Part shown: positions 9,664 to 18,449 of the stretch, one piece after another | How the letters are laid out: each line of letters opens with the position of its first letter | Numbering within the stretch: position 1 is the first letter of the stretch | Assembly (NCBI GenBank): GCA_003116975.1 | Contig: BGKB01000039.1 | Coordinates: 1-64,000, forward strand | Direction of reading: 5' to 3' | DNA length: 64,000 bases | DNA from: Aurantiochytrium sp. KH105 | Taxonomy: Eukaryota > Sar > Bigyra > Thraustochytrida > Thraustochytriidae | Notes under the pieces: generated by a model | What the model was told of the DNA's origin: nothing | Databases searched by the model: none | Seen by the model: the letters and a program-made list of their open reading frames with translations, nothing else | Program-made: the position numbers and the translations under genes

Positions 9664-11109
9664 ATGTACAACGGCGTCGGCCTGCGCACGGCGCGCGGGT
9701 CCGCGACGAGCGGGTTTGTCCAGGCCAATGCGAGCTACGTGCGCAGCGACCGCGTTCGCAAAGACCGCGAGCGAAACGCGAGGACCGGCAGCGAGAAGAC
9801 CGGCCGAGGCCACGGCTGGTCCAGCAACGCTCGCGGCAGCGGCAAGGTCGACAAGGAACTCGCGGAACACGAGCAGAGGCGCAAGGTTGAGCTCGAGGTC
9901 CTCGAATTGCGCGAAAGCCTCGAGGCCGAGGGGAAGTCTCTTGAAGATGTGAATCAAGCTTGTGAAAATCTTCGCAAGAAACGCCTCGATGAGCTTGCCG
10001 AGGAGAAAAAGGCGCGCAAGGAAGCCAAAAAAGCACTCAAGAAGAAGAAACGCAAGCAGGACACTACTGCCACTACTGATCCTGCTGCAACTGCTGCTGG
10101 TGCTGCTGCATCAGCTTCAGATTCGCTTGCAGCTGGGTCCGGTGTTGAAGCTAAAAAGTCAACAGGTGGGAGCCCTGCGGCAAAGCCCAATCAAGCCAAA
10201 CCAAAGCTCCGGTCATGGGAGGACCGCGCTGCAGTGTCGTCTTCACGACGAGGAGAGACCTCGACAGAGCTCAAAGATAACCAAGACGCGCGTCTTCGTG
10301 CTGCCTTTGGTATTGCGTCAGACCATCAGTCTGGCGACGGCTTTGACCGAGAGAAACAGCTCGCGAAGCGCGAAGCACGTCGTCTCGAGCGCGAACAACG
10401 CGAAAAGTTAGAAAAGGAAGCTAGAGCATCCGCGGATGCCTCGAAGGATCCGAAAGAAGACCGTGATCGACAAACTGACAAAGAAGGCGATCGTGATCGT
10501 AACCGTGATCGTGGCCGTGACCGGAGTCGTGGCCGGAGTCGTGGCCGTGGTCGCACGCGCTCGGCTCCAAGCTCCTCAAAGAAACGCCGGAGAAGTCCTA
10601 GCGCCTCCTCTGTATCGTCGTCGTCGTCGTCCGGATCATCATCGTCGTCGTCATCATCATCATCATCCTCATCGTCTTCTTCTTCTTCGTCATCTTCATC
10701 GTCGTCGTCGTCGTCGTCGTCCGGATCATCATCCTCGTCGGGATCGACTTCGTCAAGAGCATCATCGCGCTCACGCCGGTCGCGCGCCCGGTCCGTGTCA
10801 TCGAGCGACACCGACGGTGGCACCGCAAAGAGAAGAGTGCATGAGCGCCTCCGCGAGATTAAGCGACGCAAACTCGAAAACGAAAAGGCAAATCCAAAGG
10901 AAAATGATGATCATGTCTCGGCAAGGCAACCGAGCAAGCCAAGCGAGATGAAAGAGCGGAAAAGCGAGAATTCAGAAAAGAGCCAAAAGTCGAAGCGCAA
11001 AAACCGTCCACGGAGCAAGTCCTCGGCTTCAGAAGCCTCTGCATCATCAACAGGGTCGTCGTCCTCGTCCTCATCATCCGGATCCTCCTCAGGATCGTCA
11101 TCACGCTAG
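9664..11109 (+). CDS. Cwc21/SRRM2-type SR-rich splicing factor
   Basis: A 481-residue protein whose N-terminus, MYNGVGLRTARGSATSGFVQ, matches the start of Cwc21 and SRRM2/SRm300, proteins that bind Prp8 and Snu114 in the catalytic spliceosome. A cwf21-type helical segment (KDRERNARTG; LEVLELRESLEAEGKSLEDV) follows within the first ~110 residues. Next come Lys/Ala-rich linkers, an Arg-rich RD/RS segment (~275-300), a serine run (~318-365) and RS/KRK-rich sequence to the end. Basic and RS regions point to nuclear speckles. It is intronless and shorter than human SRRM2, closer to a minimal metazoan/fungal intermediate. The identification rests mainly on the diagnostic N-terminus. Confidence 0.85.
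   Translation: MYNGVGLRTARGSATSGFVQANASYVRSDRVRKDRERNARTGSEKTGRGHGWSSNARGSGKVDKELAEHEQRRKVELEVLELRESLEAEGKSLEDVNQACENLRKKRLDELAEEKKARKEAKKALKKKKRKQDTTATTDPAATAAGAAASASDSLAAGSGVEAKKSTGGSPAAKPNQAKPKLRSWEDRAAVSSSRRGETSTELKDNQDARLRAAFGIASDHQSGDGFDREKQLAKREARRLEREQREKLEKEARASADASKDPKEDRDRQTDKEGDRDRNRDRGRDRSRGRSRGRGRTRSAPSSSKKRRRSPSASSVSSSSSSGSSSSSSSSSSSSSSSSSSSSSSSSSSSSSGSSSSSGSTSSRASSRSRRSRARSVSSSDTDGGTAKRRVHERLREIKRRKLENEKANPKENDDHVSARQPSKPSEMKERKSENSEKSQKSKRKNRPRSKSSASEASASSTGSSSSSSSSGSSSGSSSR
10615..10760. repeat. Serine-codon tract (TCN)n
   Basis: A run of mixed TCG, TCA, TCC and TCT codons encodes about 45 serines, interrupted only by Gly. The codon mixing argues for selection on the protein rather than recent triplet slippage. 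Its complement produces a spurious poly-Asp frame. Confidence 0.8.
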
Positions 11110-11218
11110 ACAGACAGACAAATGTGCGCAAGGGGACACACAGAGCGACCGGTCAGCGGAAGAAAAGAAAAAGGAAAGTGTACTCTACGCTAGATGCGTC
11201 GATGCGTAAAAAAGAAAA

Positions 11219-12552
11219 TCATTTGCGAAAGTTTGACTCAAAAAGTATGAGCTGCGATGCGTGCCTGAGATCGACAATATCGGCGAGGACTGGATGCAGC
11301 GCAGGGTCGCAAAACATGGCAATCGACTGACAATGCATGTCAACGCCAAGTCGCGTCCAGTAGCGCACATGGGCCAGCGCTTCAGCTTTACAGGCTTCCT
11401 TGTTTCGATCCACGTCGGAGGCATCGCAGTAGATGGTGAATGTACAGAGCGACCCAAGGGGCTCGTCACGGTCGATGAGCTCGCCGACACTGCATGTGAG
11501 GTCGGCACACTGCATGACGCAGTTGCGCACATGCATCGTCCGCGGGAGATCCTCTGGGCCGAACATGTCCTCGTCAGATCCCGCATTGGGTGAGAACCGC
11601 AAGGACCTCGGCGATGAGGGCGAGGAAGATGACGATGAGGAGGCGGCAGAGCCAAAGCTCGCGCGCGGCGCGAGGCCAGCAGGCCCGGGGACTCGGGAGG
11701 GAGGCGTATACCTTTCGTTTCCTTCTTCTTCCTCCTCTTCCTCCTCCACGTCATCCTCGTCATAGTCGTCATCATGGCCATCGACGGCGGCCGCGACAGA
11801 GGGATCTGCGCTCGCGGCTTCTCTGTGTCGAGGGCTGTTCGCCAAGACCCCAGAAAAGAGCGAGACGAGAACCTGACGGCGCACGTCGTAAATGTCCCAA
11901 TACTGCAAGAGCAGGCCGCATTGCGTCGTGCGCCGCAGCATGTCCAGCATTATCGAGACGCGTGAGACCTGGTGCAAGGGAGGAAGCGAATTGGCGCAGG
12001 CGCTGTCCACGCGGGCGACCAGCGCGGCAGCCTTGGATGGCGCGTCTGCGACGTGATATGACCAGCGCGCGATCTCTTCCATGCCAGTGGTCTCGCAGAT
12101 CCTGATGGCGCGCGCGTTCCACGCAAAGACGAGCTGCCGCACCGTCGAGACGGTGGCAGCTCCCCTCAGCTCGGGTGGGGGATTGCGCACAACGTCGAGC
12201 GTCTTGAAGCGCAAGAGGTTCTCGAGACCGTATCCCCAGAATTGCCGCGCGAGCTTGACCTCCTCCAGGTAGCCCGTCTGGCCGCCTTCCATGTTGACCG
12301 TGTCGATGCCGACGACGTCGCCGTCGACCTGTATCCCCACGAGCAGATCTCGCGAGAACGGGCTCAGCAGGCTGTCGATCTCGGATCCTTCTTCGTCCTG
12401 GTCTTCGCTCTGCACGAGCTCGCGAATGCCCTCGATCTCGCTCGTGTTGAGCAGCTTGAAGGAGACCCGGTGCCGGTGTCGCCACGAGCGCACGCGGAGC
12501 GCCCCGAGCGTGAACCCGGCATACGCCACCGCCACGGCCAGCTGCACGAGCA
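11219..12552 (-). CDS. GNAT-like acetyltransferase resembling the NAT16/histidine acetyltransferase group (5' end lost in gap)
   Basis: About 444 residues remain; the 5' end lies in the 381-base gap. At the gap edge a hydrophobic segment (LVQLAVAVAYAGFTLGALRV) could be a membrane anchor. A GNAT core follows: LLVGIQVDGDVVGIDTV (strands 2-3), then EEVKLARQFWGYGLENLL, which occupies the place of the acetyl-CoA loop (V..xxRGxGxG/A in canonical members). RQLVFAWNARAIRICETTGM resembles the strand4-helix segment, and CGLLLQYWDIYDV recalls the GILLVRF segment of NAT16-type enzymes. A ~110-residue acidic/Ser-rich insertion interrupts the domain before a conserved-looking C-terminal half. The acceptor amine is unknown. 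The GNAT call is moderate and the NAT16 link weak. Confidence 0.5.
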
Positions 12553-12933
12553 NNNNNNNNNNNNNNNNNNNNNNNNNNNNNNNNNNNNNNNNNNNNNNNN
12601 NNNNNNNNNNNNNNNNNNNNNNNNNNNNNNNNNNNNNNNNNNNNNNNNNNNNNNNNNNNNNNNNNNNNNNNNNNNNNNNNNNNNNNNNNNNNNNNNNNNN
12701 NNNNNNNNNNNNNNNNNNNNNNNNNNNNNNNNNNNNNNNNNNNNNNNNNNNNNNNNNNNNNNNNNNNNNNNNNNNNNNNNNNNNNNNNNNNNNNNNNNNN
12801 NNNNNNNNNNNNNNNNNNNNNNNNNNNNNNNNNNNNNNNNNNNNNNNNNNNNNNNNNNNNNNNNNNNNNNNNNNNNNNNNNNNNNNNNNNNNNNNNNNNN
12901 NNNNNNNNNNNNNNNNNNNNNNNNNNNNNNNNN
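12553..12933. other. Assembly gap (381 N)
   Basis: A run of N immediately adjoining a (CTTT)n microsatellite, which probably caused the assembly break. It removes the start of the acetyltransferase gene. Confidence 1.
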
Positions 12934-13004
<71 letters not shown>

Positions 13005-13008
13005 TCCG
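12934..13008. repeat. (CTTT)n microsatellite
   Basis: About 18 perfect CTTT units directly abut the gap. The true length is probably greater than shown. Confidence 0.9.
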
Positions 13009-13020
13009 CCCGCGCCTTTC

Positions 13021-13084
13021 CCGCCGCATTCTGCACTTGCGCCGCCGCATTCTGCATTTGCGCCGCCGCATTCTGCACTTGCGC
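13021..13084. repeat. 21-bp tandem repeat, three copies
   Basis: Three nearly identical 21-bp copies with core CGCCGCATTCTGCACTTG sit next to the microsatellite. The related words CGCAAGTG and CGCCCGCA recur in the 16190-16380 stretch, suggesting a shared repeat family. Confidence 0.8.
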
Positions 13085-13702
13085 CTGCGCCCCAGAAGTC
13101 GGGAATGAAAGAAAGAAAGGAAGGAAGGAAGGGTGCGGGCAAGTGGGGAATGCCCAGCTCGCAGCAGTGCGGAGCGAGAGGGCCCTAGCGTGGCGTGGCG
13201 TGTACACCGTGTCGATGCGCCTCGGGGCGGAGCAAAGAGGTCGGCACGGCACAGCACGGCTGGCGCAGCGTCTTGGCCTCGGGGGCCCGCCTGCTACGGA
13301 AGAGGGAGGTGGTGGTAGACCCGCGGGAAGGGCGGAAAAGGACGGCGGAGAGATTTCTTGGATCCTTCTTCGCGGATTCTGGCGATCGTCGGCGCTGTTG
13401 TGAAAATAGAGAATAGAGAAAGAAATAGTCTTACCGTGGGCGGGCATGTGAGATCACGCATCAAATTTCGCCTGGAATCGAATCTTTCGAGTTTATTGTA
13501 TCGATGAACACGACCGCTGCAGAACGCCAAGGGTCAAGAAGGTCACGATCATACATACACAGCCACCGAGGCAGCGAGCAACAAGACAAGTGAAAAAGAT
13601 GGAAGAAAGAGCGTCTCCATACGCAGGTTAACATGAGCATTTGTGGATGTGAATTTGTGAGAGGGCAAAACAGCTGCCGAGGCAGAGCCGACGTCAGGGG
13701 AT
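13085..13702. other. Intergenic between the gap and the purH 3' end
   Basis: No supported gene. The acetyltransferase frame extends on paper through the gap to 13447, but the sequence here is low-complexity and continuity across an N run is not evidence. The first ~250 bases may hold the 5' leader of that gene. Confidence 0.4.
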
Positions 13703-15667
13703 TTAGTGGTGGAAGAGACGGTCGCCGGTAAAGGCCATGGCAATGCCGTACTGATCGCAAGCCTCGACGATCTCGTCGTCCTTGACGGAGCCACCCGGCT
13801 GAGCAATGTACTGCACACCGTAGCGGCTGAGCACATCAATGTTGTCGCGGAAGGGGTAAAAGGCGTCCGAGCTGTTGGCTGCGTATTGAAACAAGCAAAG
13901 CAATCGACATTAAAATCAAGAAAACCTGTCAGCTCACGCACGCGACTTTTTCGCAACATTCCAGAAGCTCTCAAGAAGTGAAACTTACCGACACCAGAGA
14001 GCGAAGCCATGAACTCGTCCTTGTCCTCCTGCGTGAGCGGGGCGGGAACCTCGTCGAAGAGGGTCTCCCAGTGCTTGCGCTCGAGGTCCGTAAAGTCGCC
14101 CTCGATGTAGCGCACGCGGGCGTTGATGCGATCCTGGCGCTTGACGCCCTCCTTGAAGTTGAGGGCAAGGACCTTGGGGTGCTGGCGCAGGTACCAGATC
14201 TGGACCTTGCGGCCCGCCAGCTTGACGCAGTCGACACGGGACTGCTGGCCAGCACCGACGCCGATCATCTGGCCGTTCTTGGCGTAGCCAACCGAGTTGG
14301 ACTGCGTGTACTTGAGGGCAATGGACGCGATCGTAAGATCACGCTGGGCATCAGCGGGAATCGAGGTGGCCTTGGTGGTGACAACCTTCTCCAGCGACTT
14401 GGGCGAGATCTGGACGTCGTTGCGACGCTGCATGAAACCTTGGCCAAAGACCTCGCGGTACTCGTTCGGGGGCGGCTCAAAGTACGGGTTCGCCTTGAGG
14501 ACGATGAAGCCGCCCTTCTTCTTGGCCTTGAGGATCTCAAGAGCCTCCTCAGAGTAGCCCGGGGCGACAATGCCATCGCTGACCTCCGTCTTGAGGACAA
14601 GCGCAGTGTCCTTGTCGACAACGTCGGAGAGAGCGGCAAAGTCGCCAAACGAAGACATGGGGTCGGCCTGGCGCGCGCGCAGGTAGGCGAGGGCCGAGTT
14701 GGTCAGGTTGAGCTTGCGGTTCTCCATCTCATACGCCTTGAACTCGACGTCGGTCAGGGGCACGGCCACGGCAGCACCAGCGGGGCTCACGTGCTTGAAG
14801 GAGGCGGCGGCCGGCTTATTGAGGGCAGTGCGGAGCTCGCGTACAAGCTGCCAAGCGTTCGAGGCATCGAGCAGGTTAATGTAGCCCGGGTTGCCGTTGA
14901 GGACCTCAAAGGGCATCTCGGTGCCCTTGATTTGGCAGAGCGCGGCGGGGATCTGGTTCGGGTTGCAGCCGTACTTGAGCGGGCGCTCGATAGCGTAAGT
15001 GCGAGTCACATCGGGGGTCTTGGTCTTGACCTCCTTGGCAAAGTACGAGGCGATGGCGCCATCGTACGCGGCCGTGAGCGCAAAGGCGGCCGCCGCAAGG
15101 GACTTGCGCAGCGCCATCGTGGTGCAGCCTCCGTTATCCACAAGATCTTGGAGGAGGTGCTCGTACTGCGAAGGGTCAGTCACGATAGCCACAGAGCTGT
15201 GGTTCTTGGCGGCGGCGCGAAGCATGGCCGGTCCACCAATATCGACGTTCTCCACGCAGGTGGCAAAATCGAAGCCGTTGGCGACAGTCTTCTCAAACGG
15301 GTAGAGGTTCAGCACGACCAAGTCGATAGCGCCGATGCCGTTGTCCTCCATGTCCTTGGCGTGCTTCTCGTTTCCGCGGACGGCGAGAATACCGCCGTGG
15401 ATCTTGGGGTGCAGGGTCTTGACGCGGCCGTCGAGCATCTCCGGCGAACCGGTGACCTCGGCGACATCCTTGACCTCGAGACCTGCGTCGCGGAGCGCCT
15501 TGGCGGTGCCTCCGGTCGACAGGAGCTCGACGCCCATCGTCGCGAGCAGCTTGCCCAGTTCCACGAGATCAGTCTTGTCGCTCACGCTCAGCAGCGCGCG
15601 CTTCAACTTGATCTTGTCCTCCGTGCTGCCCTTAATGGCCATATGGCTCGAGGCGCCCGACATCTTG

Positions 15668-15698
<31 letters not shown>

Positions 15699-15795
15699 CG
15701 CCGCTGCCGCTGCTCTTCTGTTCGCTGCTCGTGCGCTGCCGCTGCTGCTGCCGCTGCTCCGCGCTCTCGCGATTCCGCTTTTGGCCGCTCTGCAT
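13703..15795 (-). CDS. purH: Bifunctional AICAR transformylase/IMP cyclohydrolase (ATIC, PurH)
   Basis: Catalyses the last two steps of de novo purine synthesis (AICAR to FAICAR to IMP), normally as a cytosolic homodimer. Two exons, 13989-15795 and 13703-13878, flank a 110-nt intron (GTAAGT donor, ACGCAG acceptor); splicing gives ...[18 protein letters not shown]... and a 660-residue protein ending DRLFHH, the classic ATIC terminus. The N-terminal MGS-like cyclohydrolase domain reads [18 protein letters not shown], with STGGTAKAL and [13 protein letters not shown]. The transformylase domain carries the catalytic Lys-His in [13 protein letters not shown]. The N-terminal extension (to about residue 60) is Gln- and Ser-rich. 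Alternative starts are the ATGs at 15663 (616 residues) and 15643 or so; conserved sequence begins after both. Confidence 0.95.
13879..13988 (-). other. 110-nt intron of purH
   Basis: GTAAGT donor at 13988 and CAG acceptor at 13879-13881 on the minus strand. Splicing in phase 1 fuses the two parts of the transformylase domain exactly where the uninterrupted family sequence requires. Confidence 0.9.
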
Positions 15796-16189
15796 CGCGG
15801 TATCGTCCCCCTCCAACCAACGATTCTCGCGCCTGGATCCATCCTGCTCCTCCCCCTCTCCTCAGCCACTGTCTCTCTCCGAAAAGTCCAGTGTATAGTG
15901 TTAGTAAAAACGACGTTACTGCCGCTGCACTGCGCTGCACTGCGCTGCACCGCGCTGCACCGCGAAAAGCGACCAACCAACCTCGCAAAGCGAAGAAAAC
16001 CAACCAGAGAAAAACGACCAGCAAACGCAAGGCAAAGCAAAGGCAGCAAAGCCAAGCGAAGTGACTCGGCGAAGTGAAGCGAAGTGAAGAATAATAACCA
16101 AAGGCACGCGAGAAAGCAATGTGCACAACATTCTTTCTTTCTTTCTTTCTTTCCCAGAATACCTTTTACACACTTTGCGCCGCCAAGGC

Positions 16190-16380
16190 CTCCGCAAGTG
16201 AGTTATCCGCGCCCGCATCTGCGCTATCCGCGCCCGCAACTGCGCTATCACGGCCTGCCGCCATCCACCCCTTTCCCGGCCCTCTTTAACCCACTTGCGC
16301 TCCTGCGCCACAAGTGCACTATTCGCCCTCCACAAGTGCGTTATCGCCCTTCGCAAGTGCTGCTCCCGCCCGCCCTGCGG
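16190..16380. repeat. Degenerate short repeats with CGCAAGTG and CGCCCGCA words
   Basis: The words CCGCAAGTG/CACAAGTG and CGCGCCCGCA(A/T)CTGCGCTATC recur at irregular ~20-30 bp spacing. They resemble the 21-bp unit at 13021-13084. Function is unknown; they could be promoter binding sites or a decayed minisatellite. Confidence 0.5.
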
Positions 16381-16533
16381 ACCTCAGCCAGGTGCAGCAG
16401 CAGCTACTATGAGCAACGCGCTGAGAACGGCGCGCCTGCGACCGTCTGCGATACTACTCCATCCCTGCTGCCCTGCTTGCCGAGGGCGATTTCTTCTTCG
16501 CGGCGACTTCGCAGCCTGGCCAGGAAAGGCGCG

Positions 16534-16573
16534 AGCTAAGCCGAGCTAAGCCGAGCTAAGCTAGCTCGCAGCT
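16534..16573. repeat. CGAGCTAAGC x3 with palindromic ends
   Basis: Three tandem 10-bp units (CGAGCTAAGC) are bounded by GCGAGCTA on the left and TAGCTCGC on the right, so the array can fold as a hairpin. Confidence 0.7.
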
Positions 16574-16820
16574 ACCACGAGGTTTTTACAGTGCCAGGCA
16601 GCGTCATAATAACCAAAGGGGTGGAAGAGCAGGGCTTTGTTGCACCGCACAAGCACAAGCACAAGCACAAGCACAAGCACAACGAGCACGGGCACAAGCA
16701 CAAGCACGAGAGCAGCGCGGAGGCGCGAGTAGAGCTCGAGCGGCAGGCAGGCCGCGAGGGAGCCGCCGGGGCAGCAGCAGCAGCCGCGGAGGAGAGAGCA
16801 GCAGAGAAGCGCGGGGCAGG

Positions 16821-17693
16821 ATGCTTGCGCGCGGCGTCATGGCGGCGACCCTCGCCAGGAGGGCGGCGACGGCGCGCGGGGCGGCGCAGCCGGCGCTCGT
16901 GGCGCGCGCGGCGATGAGCAGCGCGGCGTCCGCGGGCGGCGACGGCAGCGGGTCCTCGAAGCTGCAGCGCCTCGACAGCTTCGTCGGCGTCTCGCGCGGA
17001 AGCAAGGGCGGCAAGCGCACCGCGGAGGACGCCGTGAACAACATCCTGTACAACACGCCCGCGGTCAAGGAGAAGGTCAAGAAACACATCATGAGCGTCC
17101 TCGTCGACGACTCCCCCGGTGTGCTGTCCAAGATCTCGGGCCTCATGAGCGCTCGCGGATTCAACATTGACTCCCTCACCGTCAGCTCCACAGACGTCCA
17201 GGAGCTCAGCCGCGTCACCATCGCCGTCAAGGGCCCCGATACCCAGATCGAGCAGGCTGTCCGCCAGCTCGAGGACCTCGTCGACGTCTGGGCCGTCCTC
17301 GATTACCGCAACCAGAATATTATCGAACGCGAGCTCGCCATCGTCAAGGTCTCTTGCGTCCCGCCCCCAGCCTCCGATGAAGGCCGCTTCCCTGCCTCTG
17401 CCGCAGCCAACTACGACGAGATGATGGCCTCCCACTTCCACCGCCAGGCCATTCTCGATATTGCCAAAATGTTCGAGGGCAAGATCATCGACATTGGCTC
17501 CGAGTGCGTCATCGTCGAGGTCGTCTCCTGGAGCCGCCGCGTTGATGCCCTCTTCCGCATGCTCGAGCCATATGGAATCATTGAGGGTGCGCGCAGTGGC
17601 ATTATCGCCATGTCTCGCTCCACCGTCGCTGGCGAGGAGGACGCTGACGACACTCGCTCCGTCGTCGACCTTGCGGACCTGCCCCCGAGTTAG
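16821..17693 (+). CDS. Acetolactate synthase, regulatory (small) subunit
   Basis: A 290-residue regulatory subunit of acetohydroxyacid synthase (IlvH/IlvN/Ilv6 type). It stimulates the catalytic subunit in branched-chain amino-acid synthesis and mediates valine feedback. The first ~50 residues (MLARGVMAATLARRAATARG onward) are Arg/Ala-rich without acidic residues, like a mitochondrial or plastid-type transit peptide. An ACT domain runs from ~89 (HIMSVLVDDSPGVLSKISGL; ARGFNIDSLTVSSTD) to ~165. The C-terminal family domain includes RQAILDIAKMFEGKIIDI and RMLEPYGIIEGARSGIIAMSR. Length suits one ACT repeat, as in fungi and bacteria, rather than the two repeats of plants. It is intronless; the ATG is the first in frame. 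Confidence 0.93.
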   Translation: MLARGVMAATLARRAATARGAAQPALVARAAMSSAASAGGDGSGSSKLQRLDSFVGVSRGSKGGKRTAEDAVNNILYNTPAVKEKVKKHIMSVLVDDSPGVLSKISGLMSARGFNIDSLTVSSTDVQELSRVTIAVKGPDTQIEQAVRQLEDLVDVWAVLDYRNQNIIERELAIVKVSCVPPPASDEGRFPASAAANYDEMMASHFHRQAILDIAKMFEGKIIDIGSECVIVEVVSWSRRVDALFRMLEPYGIIEGARSGIIAMSRSTVAGEEDADDTRSVVDLADLPPS

Positions 17694-18449
17694 AGAGAGG
17701 CTCGCCATGCAGCAAGCCCCTTTGCCATGCTTTTGCCGCGCCCGTGCTGGTGGTCCTCTGACACCCTTCCATCTCTGCCTGCCGCCTTTCCTTAATCTTT
17801 GGATCGCTTGCTGGGAATTTATTTTGCTCGCTTCATTTGTTGTTGCTTTCCTTGTCTCTTACTTCTTGTTTTATCAAAACGCGCTACTTCCTTCGTTCGC
17901 AGAGTGGTGAAAGGAAACGCAATGTACGGCGTGAAAGCACAAAGGGAAAGTGCACGCCAAGCTCGAGATTATCGTAAAGAAGAAAGCCCAACTGATGGGG
18001 CATTCTTTTCTTCTTTCGTACAGTTTGCGCTTATTAAGGTCGCTGCGCAGGCTCCTCTTTCATTTCGCTCTGGTACCGACCCTTCTTCTTTCGCTGAGCT
18101 CAAGCAGCTTCTTTCGTTTCGCTCTCTCTCAGCAATTGACCAATCTTTTTTCTGTAGAGGGTGGCCCAGAACCCCCACCCTTCTGGCCTAATAGGAGCGT
18201 GGGTGAGGGTGGATAGCACGATGAGGCGGTTGCCAATCGGTCAATCATTCAATCAAAAATCAATTGATCAGCATCATCAACGCGCGCCGGCTTCGCTGCA
18301 GGCCGGTGGGAAACCCAAGTCGTGCGCGAGGGCGCGCGCACATCGCTCCCGTAGCGAGCGCAAGCCGTCAAGCTCCGAGACAAGCACGCAGAGAGGCTCG
18401 CAGCGATCGTCGCTGTGATAACAACGGGCTTTGAACGGTGAGAGGCATC
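17694..18449. other. Intergenic, no gene seen
   Basis: Pyrimidine-rich stretches with repeated CTTTCG/TTTCGCT words lie around 18005-18130. This is probably the 3' UTR of the upstream gene and the promoter of the glycosyltransferase. A short frame between 17950 and 18216 has no family resemblance. Confidence 0.5.

Larger units (their letters stand above)
15796..16820. promoter_or_regulatory. Divergent upstream region between purH and the acetolactate synthase regulatory gene
   Basis: About 1 kb between divergent genes. It holds a CTGCA-rich patch (15918-15962), AAGCGA/AACCA repeats (15965-16090), a short (TTTC)n tract, the 16190-16380 degenerate repeats, the 16534-16573 CGAGCTAAGC repeat and a (CACAAG)n tract at 16647-16682. 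No convincing gene; the frames are repeat-derived. Confidence 0.5.

Noticed and set aside
10326-10871. Minus-strand frame with a poly-Asp tract
   Set aside because: It is the complement of the serine-codon run in the SR-rich splicing factor.
12553-13447. Acetyltransferase frame continuing across the gap to 13447
   Set aside because: Reading through N is meaningless and the right side is microsatellite-derived Lys/Glu repeat.
13978-16077. A 699-codon plus-strand frame antisense to purH
   Set aside because: It mirrors the codon bias of the real minus-strand gene, which has unambiguous ATIC homology in the other strand; the antisense reading has no family match.
15916-16356. Minus-strand frame upstream of purH
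   Set aside because: It is repeat-derived and lies in a promoter region; no homology.
13009-16400. CRISPR-like array
   Set aside because: Repeats of 10-21 bp are contiguous or irregular and without spacers of constant length; the genome is eukaryotic.
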